64,000 nt of DNA, from the NCBI RefSeq assembly GCF_900604335.1, contig NZ_UWOD01000001.1:248001-312000 (forward strand), read 5' to 3'. Both the position numbers and the translations under genes were made by a program. The notes under the pieces were generated by a model, which was not told the origin of the DNA, ran no database searches, and saw only the letters and a list, made by a program, of their open reading frames with translations. Below, piece after piece: positions 26,863 to 36,604 of this stretch. Source of the stretch: Intestinibacillus sp. Marseille-P6563. Its GTDB lineage: Bacteria > Bacillota > Clostridia > Oscillospirales > Butyricicoccaceae. The stretch's first letter is position 1, and the number at the start of each line of letters is the position of its first letter.

Positions 26863-28164
26863 TTACTTCGCTACCGGCATCGTTGCCGAATCGCTGTCCG
26901 GAATCTCTGCACGGAACATGTCAGCCCCCAGACCGACAAACTTTTCGACCAAATTCTCATAGCCACGCTCAATGTTGGTGACCTGTTCCACCTGTGTGGT
27001 ACCCTTGGCCGCCAGACCGGCAATGACCATGGCCGCGCCCGCACGCAGGTCATAAGCGCGCACCGGTGCCGCAGTCAGCTCGGAAACGCCTTCTACCACC
27101 GCAATTTTGCCGTCTACATGGATGTTTGCCCCCATGCGAGCCAGCTCTTCGGTGTAGCGGTAGCGGTTATCCCACACGCCTTCTGTGATGATGCTCGTAC
27201 CCTCGGCCAGGCAAAGAGCCGTGGTCATCTGAGGCTGCATATCGGTCGGGAAACCCGGATACGGCAGGGTCTTGATGTTGGTTTTGAGCAGCTTGCCCAT
27301 CCGGCTAACCAGAACGGCGTCGTCAAATTCGGTGATCTCCACGCCCATTTCTGCCAGCTTGCAGGTAATACATTCCAGATGCTTCGGAATGACGTTTTTA
27401 ATCAGCGCCTGTCCGCCGCACGCCGCAACCGCCGCCATAAAGGTGCCGGCTTCGATCTGGTCTGGAATAATAGAGTATGTGCCGCCATGCAGGCGCTCTA
27501 CCCCGCGAATTTTAATCACATCGGTGCCCGCGCCCTTGACATCGGCACCCATGGCATTGAGGAAGTTCGCCAAATCGACGATATGCGGCTCTTTTGCCGC
27601 ATTTTCGATGATCGTCATGCCCTTTGCCAAAACAGCAGCCAGCATGATGTTGATAGTCGCACCAACCGAAACCACATCAAAGTAGATGTGTGCACCAGTC
27701 AGGCCGTTCGGAGCATCGGCGTGGATAAAGCCACCTTCGCGGATGGATACCGTTGCGCCGAGCGCTTCAAAGCCCTTGATATGCTGATCAATCGGGCGAA
27801 TGCCGCCAAAATTACAGCCGCCCGGCATGGCAACTTCGGCATGATGATATTTGCCCAGCAGCGCCCCGATGAGATAATAGGACGCGCGGATTTTACGCAT
27901 AAGTTCATAGGGGACCTTTGCGTCCTGAACGCATTCCCCATCCAATTCTACGGTCGTTGCGTTGAGTAGACGCACCGATACACCGAGTTCCCGCAGGATC
28001 TCCATCTGTAATGTTACGTCGATGATCTTGGGCACGTTTTCGATCCGGCACGAGCCGTCTACCAGCAAAGCTGCCGGGATAATTGCGACTGCCGCATTTT
28101 TCGCGCCGCTGATGGTTACCTCTCCGTTAAGGCGTTTGCCGCCATTGATGACATATTTGGTCAA
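26863..28164 (-). CDS. murA: UDP-N-acetylglucosamine 1-carboxyvinyltransferase MurA
   Basis: A 433-residue enzyme catalysing the first committed step of peptidoglycan synthesis (enolpyruvyl transfer from PEP to UDP-GlcNAc). The fosfomycin-target Cys is present in AMPGGCNFG. Other landmarks are INGGKRLNGEVTISGAKNAA at the N terminus, RASYYLIGALLG and PGFPTDMQPQ. Its placement within the WalRK region fits co-regulation of wall synthesis. It has its own upstream promoter-like region. Confidence 0.96.
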   Translation of the reverse strand: MTKYVINGGKRLNGEVTISGAKNAAVAIIPAALLVDGSCRIENVPKIIDVTLQMEILRELGVSVRLLNATTVELDGECVQDAKVPYELMRKIRASYYLIGALLGKYHHAEVAMPGGCNFGGIRPIDQHIKGFEALGATVSIREGGFIHADAPNGLTGAHIYFDVVSVGATINIMLAAVLAKGMTIIENAAKEPHIVDLANFLNAMGADVKGAGTDVIKIRGVERLHGGTYSIIPDQIEAGTFMAAVAACGGQALIKNVIPKHLECITCKLAEMGVEITEFDDAVLVSRMGKLLKTNIKTLPYPGFPTDMQPQMTTALCLAEGTSIITEGVWDNRYRYTEELARMGANIHVDGKIAVVEGVSELTAAPVRAYDLRAGAAMVIAGLAAKGTTQVEQVTNIERGYENLVEKFVGLGADMFRAEIPDSDSATMPVAK

Positions 28165-28225
28165 TTCAACCGTCTCCTTAATATGGTAAAAAGCGGATAT
28201 TCAAACAAAACCGCCTGATATTATC

Positions 28226-28256
28226 ATTATAACAACGCCGCGCAGCCTTGTGACAA
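28226..28256 (-). promoter_or_regulatory. Possible promoter for murA
   Basis: On the minus strand TTGTCA (28251-28256) and TATAAT (28226-28231) are separated by 19 bases, longer than ideal, about 60 bases before murA. A 15-base palindrome (AATACTTGAAGTATT) lies just upstream and could be an operator. Confidence 0.45.
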
Positions 28257-28367
28257 GCGCGCAGGCTAATACTTCAAGTATTTTACCACAATCCCCCTCC
28301 AAAAGTAAAGGCTTTTCCCAATTTTATGACAAAATTCTATATTGGATATTGTTCTAATTTTTTCTCC

Positions 28368-29171
28368 CTATACCACCTCTTTTTTCAGCGGATCGATAAA
28401 ATACGTTCCGGTATCTGTGCGAATCCGCCAAACCGGACTGAGCTGAAACTGATTTCCTGCTGCATTTGTCAAGATGAGTCCCGGTTCCAGTCCATAGATC
28501 GTCTGTGCCAAACCGGTGCCGGCAAATTGCAGCAGCGCATCGATTGGATTGTAGGACGCATACAGGTCACTCTTGGTCGCATAGGGCGTGTCAAACGTCC
28601 AAAATCCGGTGATATCCATAGCATCGTCCAAAAACGTGATGGTTATGCCCCGATTGAAAACTTCATAGCCAGCTGTTTTAAAACTAACGTGGGCGGACAG
28701 GCCGTTGACCGTCCATTCCATGCCTGCCACATGCATACCAGCTTCCTCGATCAGCTGCTCGGCGCGATTGCGCACCTCGGTCAGTTCCGGGCAGGTGTAG
28801 CCTTCGGGCTGCAAGTGGGCGGTCAGTTCGCCAGTTTCACTCCAGACCACTTCACCTTGTTCGCTGGTGAACCGGGAACCATTTTCTCCTTCGGTGCGTT
28901 CGGCCGAGCCGCCGAGCAGAGCGGCAGCTGCCGCCGCTTCGTCGGCCCGGTTGCGGTCAATGTTAAGCTGCGGCATCAGCGCATCGTCGGGCAGCGATAC
29001 GCCATCTGCCAATTTCATGCCGCAATCGGCCAGCACGATGTTCAGGTGTTCCCGGTTTTCCTGTTTGCGCTGATAGGCTGAAAAGGCCTTTACACCCAGC
29101 ATGCAGGCCAGGAAGCCATCCACCAACAGCAGCAGGATGATTAAAATCGATTTGACGCGGCTCCACTGCAT
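28368..29171 (-). CDS. yycI: WalRK accessory protein YycI
   Basis: A 267-residue protein with one N-terminal transmembrane helix (SILIILLLLVDGFLACMLG) and an extracytoplasmic beta-rich domain, the YycI (regulatory protein YycH-like) fold. The family contacts the WalK sensor in the membrane and dampens its activity. It is 24 bases after yycH. Sequence similarity to Bacillus YycI is low by eye; order and topology support the assignment. Confidence 0.82.
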   Translation of the reverse strand: MQWSRVKSILIILLLLVDGFLACMLGVKAFSAYQRKQENREHLNIVLADCGMKLADGVSLPDDALMPQLNIDRNRADEAAAAAALLGGSAERTEGENGSRFTSEQGEVVWSETGELTAHLQPEGYTCPELTEVRNRAEQLIEEAGMHVAGMEWTVNGLSAHVSFKTAGYEVFNRGITITFLDDAMDITGFWTFDTPYATKSDLYASYNPIDALLQFAGTGLAQTIYGLEPGLILTNAAGNQFQLSPVWRIRTDTGTYFIDPLKKEVV

Positions 29172-29195
29172 GGTTTTTGTCTTCCTTTCTCAACA

Positions 29196-30506
29196 TCATT
29201 TGACATAGCATCGACGCGCAGTCGCTTGCTGTTCTTCGATTTGATATACGACGGCCAGCCGTACCCCTTCCTCAGGGGCGGCGACGGCGGCCAGTGTGCT
29301 GGACAAGACCGGCGTTTGTACGCCAGTTGTCTGGAATTGCTGTAAATGGATGGTCGCTGCCATCAGTTTATTCTCCCGGAACTCAAAACGGGCAAAGGGC
29401 TTGGTGCTTTCGGTCTGCACCGGGATGCCGTTGACCAACTGAATAAACGTCAAAACACAGACATTGTCTTCCGCTTCCGTAATGTCGTAGAGCATGGCCT
29501 GCGTGCTGTCTGAAATGCTTCCCTGCACGTTTTTTAGCAAGGTATAAGCAAAGTCGACCTGCAGGCGCAAGGTGTCCTCCCGGGCGGTTTCCGCCGTGTT
29601 GTAAACCTCCATGCCGCCTTCCATGGCAGTCGCACGGAACTGTACGGTCCCATCGACCGAAATATGCAGAGTGCTGTAATTTTCCGCATACACCTGCGTA
29701 TTGCCCTGGTCCTCTGGATAGGTGCTCACATGCGGATCATACTGGAACGCATCAAACAGCGCAGTCCAGTTGCTGCCGCTTTGGGCATCCAGGAGCTGCG
29801 GATTCTGTACGGTCAGCTGTTCGGCACGCATATCCTCCTGCTCGATCAGCAATGTGTCCGGCCGGACACCGGTTAAGGACTTGTCCTGTGCCGCGAACTG
29901 GCAGGATGCAGCCGAAAAATTCTCCATCGCCTTTTCCCAATCTTCCGGGTCGGCGGTTGTCCGCGCTACGCGGTATCCGTCGGCCAGATGCAGATACAGT
30001 TTGCCCTCGGCTGTCAGAAGCAAGGCATCGGCCTTTTCTTCGCCTTCTGCTTTGGTCCCCATCCAGCTGGACAGGAGCGAAATCGGAAGATAACCTTCAT
30101 ACCCGAAATAAAGCACTTCCCCTTGCAGGGCCTTGCGGAAGTCCTCTTCAGTGCAGGCTTCAAAATTGCCGCAGTCGGCCAGAGCCTGCCCCATATCCTC
30201 CCGCAGGGATGCGTACAAGGTGGATACCGAAGCCGATTGATACTGTGCACCGACCAGTTCCCCGTCCAAGCTGACCGCAATGCGGGTTGGCTGGGCGGCC
30301 GGGTCGGCGCCGGTGCGAATCTCAAAGCCGCTGACCCCATAGGTGAACCGCTGATAGACCTTGGCAATCAGGGAGTCGGATGGTACGCTGTCCAAACTCA
30401 GATCGCCCAGCCAGGTCACGGAGGTCAAAACCAGCATGCCCACAAACAGAACAAGCAGCACCACATTTTTGATTGTATTTTTCACTTTTTGCTGCTTTTC
30501 ATCCAT
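29196..30506 (-). CDS. yycH: WalRK accessory protein YycH
   Basis: A 436-residue protein with a single N-terminal membrane anchor (about residues 10-30, NVVLLVLFVGMLVLTSVTWL) and a large extracellular domain, in the exact place of YycH between walK and yycI. YycH and YycI form a membrane complex with WalK. The start lies two bases after the walK stop, indicating tight coupling. Extracellular domain residues cannot be matched to known functional sites by eye. Confidence 0.85.
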   Translation of the reverse strand: MDEKQQKVKNTIKNVVLLVLFVGMLVLTSVTWLGDLSLDSVPSDSLIAKVYQRFTYGVSGFEIRTGADPAAQPTRIAVSLDGELVGAQYQSASVSTLYASLREDMGQALADCGNFEACTEEDFRKALQGEVLYFGYEGYLPISLLSSWMGTKAEGEEKADALLLTAEGKLYLHLADGYRVARTTADPEDWEKAMENFSAASCQFAAQDKSLTGVRPDTLLIEQEDMRAEQLTVQNPQLLDAQSGSNWTALFDAFQYDPHVSTYPEDQGNTQVYAENYSTLHISVDGTVQFRATAMEGGMEVYNTAETAREDTLRLQVDFAYTLLKNVQGSISDSTQAMLYDITEAEDNVCVLTFIQLVNGIPVQTESTKPFARFEFRENKLMAATIHLQQFQTTGVQTPVLSSTLAAVAAPEEGVRLAVVYQIEEQQATARRCYVK

Positions 30507-30508
30507 GT

Positions 30509-32272
30509 TCAGGCATCCCCAACTTGCAGATCGACCGGCAGGATAATCGTTACCGTTGTGCCGACGTTTAATTCACTTTCCAGATGGATGGTTCCGTGAT
30601 GGGCCTCGACCATCTCCTTGGCAATCGCCAGTCCCAGACCGGTGCCGCCCTTTTCCCGCGAACGGGCCTTATCCACGCGGTAAAATCGCTCAAACAGGCG
30701 CGGGATATCTTCCTTTGGAATGCCGATCCCATCGTCGGCAATGCGCAGCATCAGGCTGTGCGGATCGCGCATAGCGGCTTTCACCTGGATATGGCCGCCC
30801 GCAGAGGTGTATTTGATCGAATTGGAAATGATGTTGACCACCACTTGCTCCAGCCGTTCCTTGTCCCCGACCATTTCGGGCAGATCCTCCTGCATGTCGA
30901 GGGTCAGTACATGGCCGTTGTTCTGGGCGTCCAGCTTCATGGCCGTATAGACATTTTCCAGCATTTTCGGAATTGAGAACCGCCGGAAAGTCAGCTCCAT
31001 GCGGCCATAATCGAGCTTGGACAGGGTCAGCAGATCCTTGACGATGCGGGTCATGCGGTCGGCCTCGCCCGAAATGACGCCCAGGAAACGCTTTTCGGTT
31101 TCCATCGGCAGTTCACCGGCAGCATCCATCAAGGTTTCGGTATAGCTCTTGATGTTGGTCAGCGGGGTACGCAATTCGTGGGATACGTTGGCCACAAATT
31201 CACGACGGGCATCATCCAGCTTGCGCTGCTCGGTGATATCGTGAATCATCACGATAACGCCGCGCTCGCTTTCGCCCGCGCCATAGGGAGCCACCAGAAC
31301 ATTCAGCGTACGGCCCAGGCGTTCAATCTCGGTGCTGATAAACTTGCGTTCGCTGCTCACGGTCGCCACCGGAAGGGCCAGACCGGTAAAGACCTCGTTG
31401 AAGGTCATATTTTCGTTAAAGGTCACACCCATCAGGCGTTCGGTCGCCGGGTTCATATGGATGATGTGGCCATCCGAAGTGAACGCGGCCACGCCGTCGG
31501 CCATGTGCAGGAACACGGTGTTGAGCTTATCGCGTTCCTCCTGCACTTCGCCCAGCGTATTTTGCAGCATTTCAGCCATGTAGTTAAAGGTTTCGGTGAG
31601 GTTACCGATTTCGTCGCCCGACTGGATGGGCAAGCGATGGCTGAAGTCGCCGCTGGCGACCAGACGCGCTTGCTCTTTGATGTTTTCGATCGGGGTGGTG
31701 ATTGTCTTGCTCAGCAGGAAGCTGAGCAGGACGGCCACCAGAAGCCCAAAGAGCATGGCTTCAATCACGATGCTGAAGAACCGCCAGGACAGTTCCTGCA
31801 TCTCCTGCTTGTCGTCCTTGATGTAAACGATGTAATCCCGGTCACCGCCGTCAATCGGATACGCAGCATCCAGATAGCTGTCCATGACCGAATTGTCAAT
31901 GCCCACTTCGCCCGCCATCGCCGCCAGAAGGTTGGGAGTGGTGCTCAGGTCGGCGCTGGCTTGCACCCGCGAACCGCTCAGGTAATTGCCCTCTGCGTCC
32001 AGGATGTAATAGTGACGGTGGCTATCGATTCCCAGCGAGCCGGTCCGCGCTGCGATGATGGCGGCAAGCTGCTGCCCATCGTCATCGTTTTGGGCGGCCT
32101 CATTGAGGGATACCAGCATTTCCGAAGTAAACAGTCCGGTCACCTGGTCGTGAAAGTCTTTTAGATAATAATTGCCCACGCTGTTGATGAGGAAGGTCCC
32201 CATCACCGCCATGACCGACACGATCAAAAGGATCAGGATCAGGACGAGCTTCATATGGAGGCTGCGAAACAT
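30509..32272 (-). CDS. walK: Sensor histidine kinase WalK
   Basis: A 587-residue kinase: TM1 (about 8-29), extracellular sensor domain, TM2 (about 170-192), HAMP (TITTPIENIKEQARL), a PAS domain (DKLNTVFLHMADGVAAF...), HisKA with the phospho-His in FVANVSHELRTPLTNI, and HATPase with NIISNSIKYT, ADDGIGIPKED and GGTGLGLAIAKE. This is the essential WalK architecture that senses cell-wall status. It follows walR by 45 bases. Confidence 0.95.
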   Translation of the reverse strand: MFRSLHMKLVLILILLIVSVMAVMGTFLINSVGNYYLKDFHDQVTGLFTSEMLVSLNEAAQNDDDGQQLAAIIAARTGSLGIDSHRHYYILDAEGNYLSGSRVQASADLSTTPNLLAAMAGEVGIDNSVMDSYLDAAYPIDGGDRDYIVYIKDDKQEMQELSWRFFSIVIEAMLFGLLVAVLLSFLLSKTITTPIENIKEQARLVASGDFSHRLPIQSGDEIGNLTETFNYMAEMLQNTLGEVQEERDKLNTVFLHMADGVAAFTSDGHIIHMNPATERLMGVTFNENMTFNEVFTGLALPVATVSSERKFISTEIERLGRTLNVLVAPYGAGESERGVIVMIHDITEQRKLDDARREFVANVSHELRTPLTNIKSYTETLMDAAGELPMETEKRFLGVISGEADRMTRIVKDLLTLSKLDYGRMELTFRRFSIPKMLENVYTAMKLDAQNNGHVLTLDMQEDLPEMVGDKERLEQVVVNIISNSIKYTSAGGHIQVKAAMRDPHSLMLRIADDGIGIPKEDIPRLFERFYRVDKARSREKGGTGLGLAIAKEMVEAHHGTIHLESELNVGTTVTIILPVDLQVGDA

Positions 32273-32317
32273 ACTCGTGGTTCCCCTTTGTCTATAAAAA
32301 TCAAGCTTGTCGGCGCC

Positions 32318-33025
32318 TTATGCGCTTTCGACCGCTTCCAGGTCGGAAAAATAATAGCCGAATCCGCGTTTGGTGATGATGTATTTGGGTTGTGCCGGTT
32401 CGTCCTCCAGCTTTTCCCGCAGCCGGCGGATGGCAACATCCACGGCCCGCAAATCGCCATAATAATCATAGCCCCAGACGTTTTCCATCAGCTGCTCCCG
32501 GGAGAATACCTTGCCGGGTGCGGACGCGAGAAACGTCAAAATATCAAATTCCCGTACTGACAGGTCGAGCGCCTTGCCGTCTTTGTAGACAGCACCGCGG
32601 TCGGCTGCGATGACCAGTTTGCCGCCCGACTCCTTGGGCGGCTCTTCGGCGGCCTGCTGCACCGACACTCGACGGATGTTGGCTTTGACCCGCGCCATCA
32701 GTTCCCGCATGGAAAACGGCTTGGTGATATAATCGTCTGCGCCCAGTTCCAGGCCCAGGACTTTATCGGCCTCCTCTTCCCGCGCGGTCAGCATCAAAAT
32801 CGGCACCTGCGACGCCTGCCGCACCTGACGGCAAACTTCAAACCCATCGATACCCGGCAGCATGACATCCAGCAAAATCAGGTCCGGTTCGCCTTCGAGC
32901 GCCAGCCGCAGCCCTTCCTGGCCATCATTTGCTTCCAGGGTCTGATACCCTTCGCGCTGCAAGTTAAAAATCAAAATATCGGCAATCGCCTTTTCATCTT
33001 CTACCACAAGAATGGTCTTTTCCAT
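32318..33025 (-). CDS. walR: Response regulator WalR (OmpR family)
   Basis: A 235-residue regulator. The receiver has the acidic pocket VVEDEKA, the phospho-acceptor Asp in LILLDVMLPGIDG and the conserved Lys in ITKPFSMREL. The C-terminal winged helix (VREFDILTFLASAPGKVFSREQL...VDVAIRRLREKLE) binds direct repeats upstream of wall genes. I start at MEKTILVVEDE, which has a nearby GGAGG; nine extra codons upstream are possible. Confidence 0.96.
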   Translation of the reverse strand: MEKTILVVEDEKAIADILIFNLQREGYQTLEANDGQEGLRLALEGEPDLILLDVMLPGIDGFEVCRQVRQASQVPILMLTAREEEADKVLGLELGADDYITKPFSMRELMARVKANIRRVSVQQAAEEPPKESGGKLVIAADRGAVYKDGKALDLSVREFDILTFLASAPGKVFSREQLMENVWGYDYYGDLRAVDVAIRRLREKLEDEPAQPKYIITKRGFGYYFSDLEAVESA

Positions 33026-33064
33026 GTTCTCCGTTCCTCCCATGGCATCCAAAAGCGTTGATGA

Positions 33065-33607
33065 TTAACCAATCAAGCCTTTCAGGCGGGCACGGTATGC
33101 CGCCACAACGGTCTTTCCGTCCTTGATCTCATTGTCCATGATCCGCTTTTCCAGTTCAGCAAACGGCATGGTCACATGCTCAACGAACTCATCTTCGTCC
33201 GGCTGGGACGGGCCCGGAACCAAATCGAGCGCTGCATACAGATATACTACCTCGGTCAAAAAGCCGGGCGACGGATAAATTTCCCCGAGCGGGACCATCC
33301 GTCCTGCTGTAAAGCCGGTTTCTTCGCGCAGTTCCCGCACGCCGCAGGCTTCCGCATCTTCCGGGCCGTGGTCCATCTTGCCCGCCGGGATCTCATAGAT
33401 GACCTCGCCATAGGGATAACGGAACTGACGCACTAAGACCACATTGCCCTGCGCATCGATCGGCAGGATGCCCACGCCGCCGACATGCTCGCAGACCTCG
33501 CGGTATGCTGTGCGGCCGTTGGGCAGTTCCACATCGTCCACCCGGGCACTCATGATCTTGCCCTTAAATTTATATTCCTGTGTCAATGTCTTTTCGGTGA
33601 ATTCCAT
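33065..33607 (-). CDS. Nudix hydrolase, ADP-ribose pyrophosphatase type
   Basis: A 180-residue Nudix enzyme resembling NudF. The Nudix box is present (GPEDAEACGVRELREETGF), preceded by EIPAGKMD and followed by YPSPGFLTEVVYLYAA, the usual ADP-ribose pyrophosphatase context. It hydrolyses ADP-ribose to AMP and ribose-5-phosphate. It lies between a GH13 gene (15-base gap) and walR (39-base gap), so all three can be co-transcribed. Confidence 0.92.
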   Translation of the reverse strand: MEFTEKTLTQEYKFKGKIMSARVDDVELPNGRTAYREVCEHVGGVGILPIDAQGNVVLVRQFRYPYGEVIYEIPAGKMDHGPEDAEACGVRELREETGFTAGRMVPLGEIYPSPGFLTEVVYLYAALDLVPGPSQPDEDEFVEHVTMPFAELEKRIMDNEIKDGKTVVAAYRARLKGLIG

Positions 33608-33621
33608 GTTGACCCCTTCTT

Positions 33622-35508
33622 TCAGTCCATCTGGAAGAGTTGTGCGCTCATTGCCGGCAATGCAAGGATGAGTTCCTCGTCTTCCCGCTCATATTCTTCG
33701 CCTGTCAAAAGTTCCCGCAGACGGTCGGCGCCGCCGATGGCATAGTGTACCGATTCATTGCCGCGGTTGACGGCCACCAAAACCCGCTCGTCCGGCGTCG
33801 TACGCTGATAGAGCAGCACAGCGCCGTCGGTTTCGAGAAATTCCAAATCGCCATCGACCAAAGCCGCGCTGCCATCGCGCGCGCCGCACAGGGCGCGATA
33901 AAAGGCCAGCAGTTCGGTATCTTCCTGCCCCCAGGGATAGGTGCGCCGGTTAAACGGGTCCTCATACCCTTGCTGCCCGGCTTCGTCGCCATAGTAAATG
34001 GTTGGCGAGCCCGGCATGGTGAACTGGATGACCGCCGCGATCTGGAGCAGCCGCTTGGCATGCACCAGCGCCTCCCCTGTGAGCCGATGCTCGGCCCGGA
34101 ATTCCCGGCTGGCATTCCAGTCACCAGGGCCCGCGCCAAGCGCCGTAATGGCACGCGGCGTATCGTGCGTGCCGATAATATTCATGAGGTTATAGAAGAC
34201 CGCACGCGGATAATTCTCGCGCAGGCATTCCATTTTTTCGGTAAAATCTTCGGCCGACGAGCCGGTCAAAAAGGCCATGATGCCGTCCCGCAGCGGATAG
34301 TTCATCACGCTGTCCAGTTCGCCGCCCTGAAAATACCGGCGGCGCACGTCATAACTAATCTTATTGGACGCATCTTCCCACACTTCGCCAACCACCAGCG
34401 CATCGGCTTTGGTCTCTCGCGCTGCTTGGTTAAGCTTGGCAATAAAGGCGTCCGGCAATTCGTCGGCCACATCCAGCCGCCAGCCGGATGCACCGGCTTT
34501 GAGCCAGTGCCGGATGACGCTATCTTCCCCTTCGATGATATAATCCAGATATTTGGGGTTCATCTCATTGACCTGGGGCAGCGTATAGATGCCCCACCAG
34601 GACGAATACTGGTCCGGCCAATGGGAAAAGTCATACCAGTCGTAATAGGGAGATTCCTTGGACTGGTAGGCGCCCACACTGTCGTAATGTCCGCGCGCGT
34701 TAAAATATTTGCTGTCATAGCCGTTGTGGCTGAAAACGCCGTCCAAAATCACGCGCATACCGCGCTTTTCGGCTTCTGCACAGAGCTGTTTGAAGTCCTC
34801 CTCGGCGCCCATCATGGGGTCGATGGTCTTATAATCGCCAGTATCGTACCGGTGATTGGAAAACGCTTCAAACATGGGGTTAAAGTACAGGGTCTTTACA
34901 TGCAGGCTTTCCAGATAATCCAGCTTGGCTAAAACGCCCTGCAAGCTGCCGCCAAAGAAATCGTTGTTGAGAATTTCCCCGCGGGCATCCGGCAGATAGA
35001 CCGGTGTATCCGACCAATTTTCATGCACATGCCGCACCGAACGATAGCCATCGGCCGGCGGCACCTGGGTCCGGTTGAACCGGTCTGGGAAAATGTTATA
35101 GGTGATGCCCCGGCCAAACCAGGATGCCACCTGATAATTACCATCAAAGACAGTCATCTGGAACTGGTCGCCCAGTTCTTCCCGCACCGTGCCTTCGCCG
35201 CCCATGCTGCGGCAGATAAAATGCTCACCCTCTGTGGTCTGAATTTTAAAATAATACCAGAACAGGCCAGGCGCGCCCGCTGTCACCGACACGGTGTAGC
35301 AGTCGCGCGCACCGCAGTACCCACCCCAGTGCATATCGATACTTTCCGGCTGCGCGCCATCCGCGCAAAGCAGCAGCTGGGCGCGCAGGACTCCGGCAGA
35401 ACGCAGCGGATGGATGCAGAATTTTACCGTTTCTCCACTTGGAACCGCGCCATAGGGGCGCTTGCATTCCTCCTGTCGCGAACAGTAAATACTCGAAATT
35501 TTGCTCAT
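33622..35508 (-). CDS. GH13 glycoside hydrolase with N-terminal starch-binding-type domain
   Basis: A 628-residue neopullulanase/cyclomaltodextrinase-like enzyme. Residues 1-130 form a beta-sandwich (CBM34-like) with aromatic patches. The TIM barrel follows with DGVFSHNG, GWRLDVADELPD (nucleophile Asp), VVGEVWED (acid/base Glu) and IIGTHDTPR. There is no signal peptide, so it probably acts on imported oligosaccharides. I start at MSKISSIY (AAGGAG nine bases upstream). It heads the transcript that continues into nudix and walRK, after a leader of about 150 bases. Confidence 0.9.
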   Translation of the reverse strand: MSKISSIYCSRQEECKRPYGAVPSGETVKFCIHPLRSAGVLRAQLLLCADGAQPESIDMHWGGYCGARDCYTVSVTAGAPGLFWYYFKIQTTEGEHFICRSMGGEGTVREELGDQFQMTVFDGNYQVASWFGRGITYNIFPDRFNRTQVPPADGYRSVRHVHENWSDTPVYLPDARGEILNNDFFGGSLQGVLAKLDYLESLHVKTLYFNPMFEAFSNHRYDTGDYKTIDPMMGAEEDFKQLCAEAEKRGMRVILDGVFSHNGYDSKYFNARGHYDSVGAYQSKESPYYDWYDFSHWPDQYSSWWGIYTLPQVNEMNPKYLDYIIEGEDSVIRHWLKAGASGWRLDVADELPDAFIAKLNQAARETKADALVVGEVWEDASNKISYDVRRRYFQGGELDSVMNYPLRDGIMAFLTGSSAEDFTEKMECLRENYPRAVFYNLMNIIGTHDTPRAITALGAGPGDWNASREFRAEHRLTGEALVHAKRLLQIAAVIQFTMPGSPTIYYGDEAGQQGYEDPFNRRTYPWGQEDTELLAFYRALCGARDGSAALVDGDLEFLETDGAVLLYQRTTPDERVLVAVNRGNESVHYAIGGADRLRELLTGEEYEREDEELILALPAMSAQLFQMD

Positions 35509-35667
35509 TGAATGAATCTCCTTTGACCGATGCGCACGCAGTCTGCGCATCCATCGAATAATGGCTGAAATCGGCCAGCCGCGTGTTTTGCAAACGGCTT
35601 TGCCTCTGCCGGTATTTTTCCGGTCGGCCTTTGCTCTGATCGGCCTCTTTCAGCATGATACAGAATA

Positions 35668-35696
35668 AGTATACCACAAAGAACGCTATATTTTAA
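35668..35696 (-). promoter_or_regulatory. Possible promoter for the GH13-nudix-walRK block
   Basis: On the minus strand TTAAAA (35691-35696) and TATACT (35668-35673) are spaced 17 bases. Downstream, the roughly 150-base leader contains a 7-bp hairpin (ATGCGCA/TGCGCAT) next to the ribosome site. No other feature is seen in the 35509-35760 gap. Confidence 0.45.
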
Positions 35697-35762
35697 GTGG
35701 CAATGCAGGGATTTTCCGCCGTCTGTGCCGCACGTTTTTTCACAAAATGTGAGAAACACATG

Positions 35763-35790
35763 TTGCACCGTTTGCGATTCATGCTATAAT
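35763..35790 (+). promoter_or_regulatory. Promoter for cutC
   Basis: TTGCAC (35763-35768), a 16-base spacer and a consensus TATAAT (35785-35790) lie 29 bases before the cutC start. Confidence 0.75.
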
Positions 35791-35819
35791 ATCCCCAAAC
35801 GACTGGAAAGGAATTTGTG

Positions 35820-36563
35820 ATGAAACATTTTACCTTAGAATGCTGTGTTGACAGTGTCGCTTCCGCCCGGGCTGCCCAGACCGGCGGTGCGACCCGTTTG
35901 GAACTGTGCGCCAATCTGATCATTGGCGGCACTTCGCCCAGCCTTGCGCTCTTTTCCCGGGTGCGGGAAGCGGTCGATATTCCGATTCGAGTGCTGCTGC
36001 GCCCCCGCTTTGGCGATTTTCTGTATGACTCGGATGAACTGACCATTTTGGAGGACGAAGTGCGCGCGTTTCGGAGTGCTGGGGCAGATGGCGTTGTCAT
36101 CGGTTGCCTGACCGCGGATGGCGATTTGGACATGCCCGCCATGTCCCGCTTGATGGAGGCCGCAGCTGGTATTCCAGTGACCTTACACCGGGCATTTGAT
36201 GTCTGCTCCGACCCGCAAAAGGCATTGGAACAAGCCAAGCAGCTAGGCGTTTCCACCATCCTGACATCGGGCGCTAAGGCCAGTGCCTTGGAGGGCAAAG
36301 CGCTTTTAGTCGACCTTCACGCTCAGGCCGGTGAAATCGAAATCCTGGCCGGGGCGGGCATCAACGCGCAGGCTATTGCCCGCCTGGTACAGGACACCCC
36401 GCTTTCCAGCTTCCATATGTCGGGCAAGACCGTGCTCCACAGCGGCATGCGTTACCGCAATCCCGATGTGTTTATGGGGCTTCCCGGCATCCCGGAAGAC
36501 CAAATCTGGCAAACCGATGCCGAAGCTATCCGCGCCGCACGAACGGTCCTGGAACAGGCATAA
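35820..36563 (+). CDS. cutC: CutC family TIM-barrel protein
   Basis: A 247-residue CutC homologue with LECCVDSVASARAAQTGGATRLELC, IRVLLRPRFGDFLYD, TLHRAFDVC and ILTSGAKASALEG, all characteristic of the family. CutC was named for copper homeostasis, but its enzymatic role is unproven; the conserved residues line the mouth of a TIM barrel. AAAGGA lies before the ATG. It has its own promoter and terminator. No copper ATPase or chaperone is adjacent. Confidence 0.9.
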   Translation: MKHFTLECCVDSVASARAAQTGGATRLELCANLIIGGTSPSLALFSRVREAVDIPIRVLLRPRFGDFLYDSDELTILEDEVRAFRSAGADGVVIGCLTADGDLDMPAMSRLMEAAAGIPVTLHRAFDVCSDPQKALEQAKQLGVSTILTSGAKASALEGKALLVDLHAQAGEIEILAGAGINAQAIARLVQDTPLSSFHMSGKTVLHSGMRYRNPDVFMGLPGIPEDQIWQTDAEAIRAARTVLEQA

Positions 36564-36603
36564 AAAATGGACGGAATCCCGCTTTGGGTTCCGTCCATTT
36601 TGT
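36564..36603. terminator. Bidirectional terminator between cutC and flavin reductase gene
   Basis: A long stem of about 16 bp with one internal mismatch, flanked by A-run and T-run, lies between the convergent cutC and flavoprotein stop codons. Confidence 0.85.
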
Positions 36604-36604
36604 T

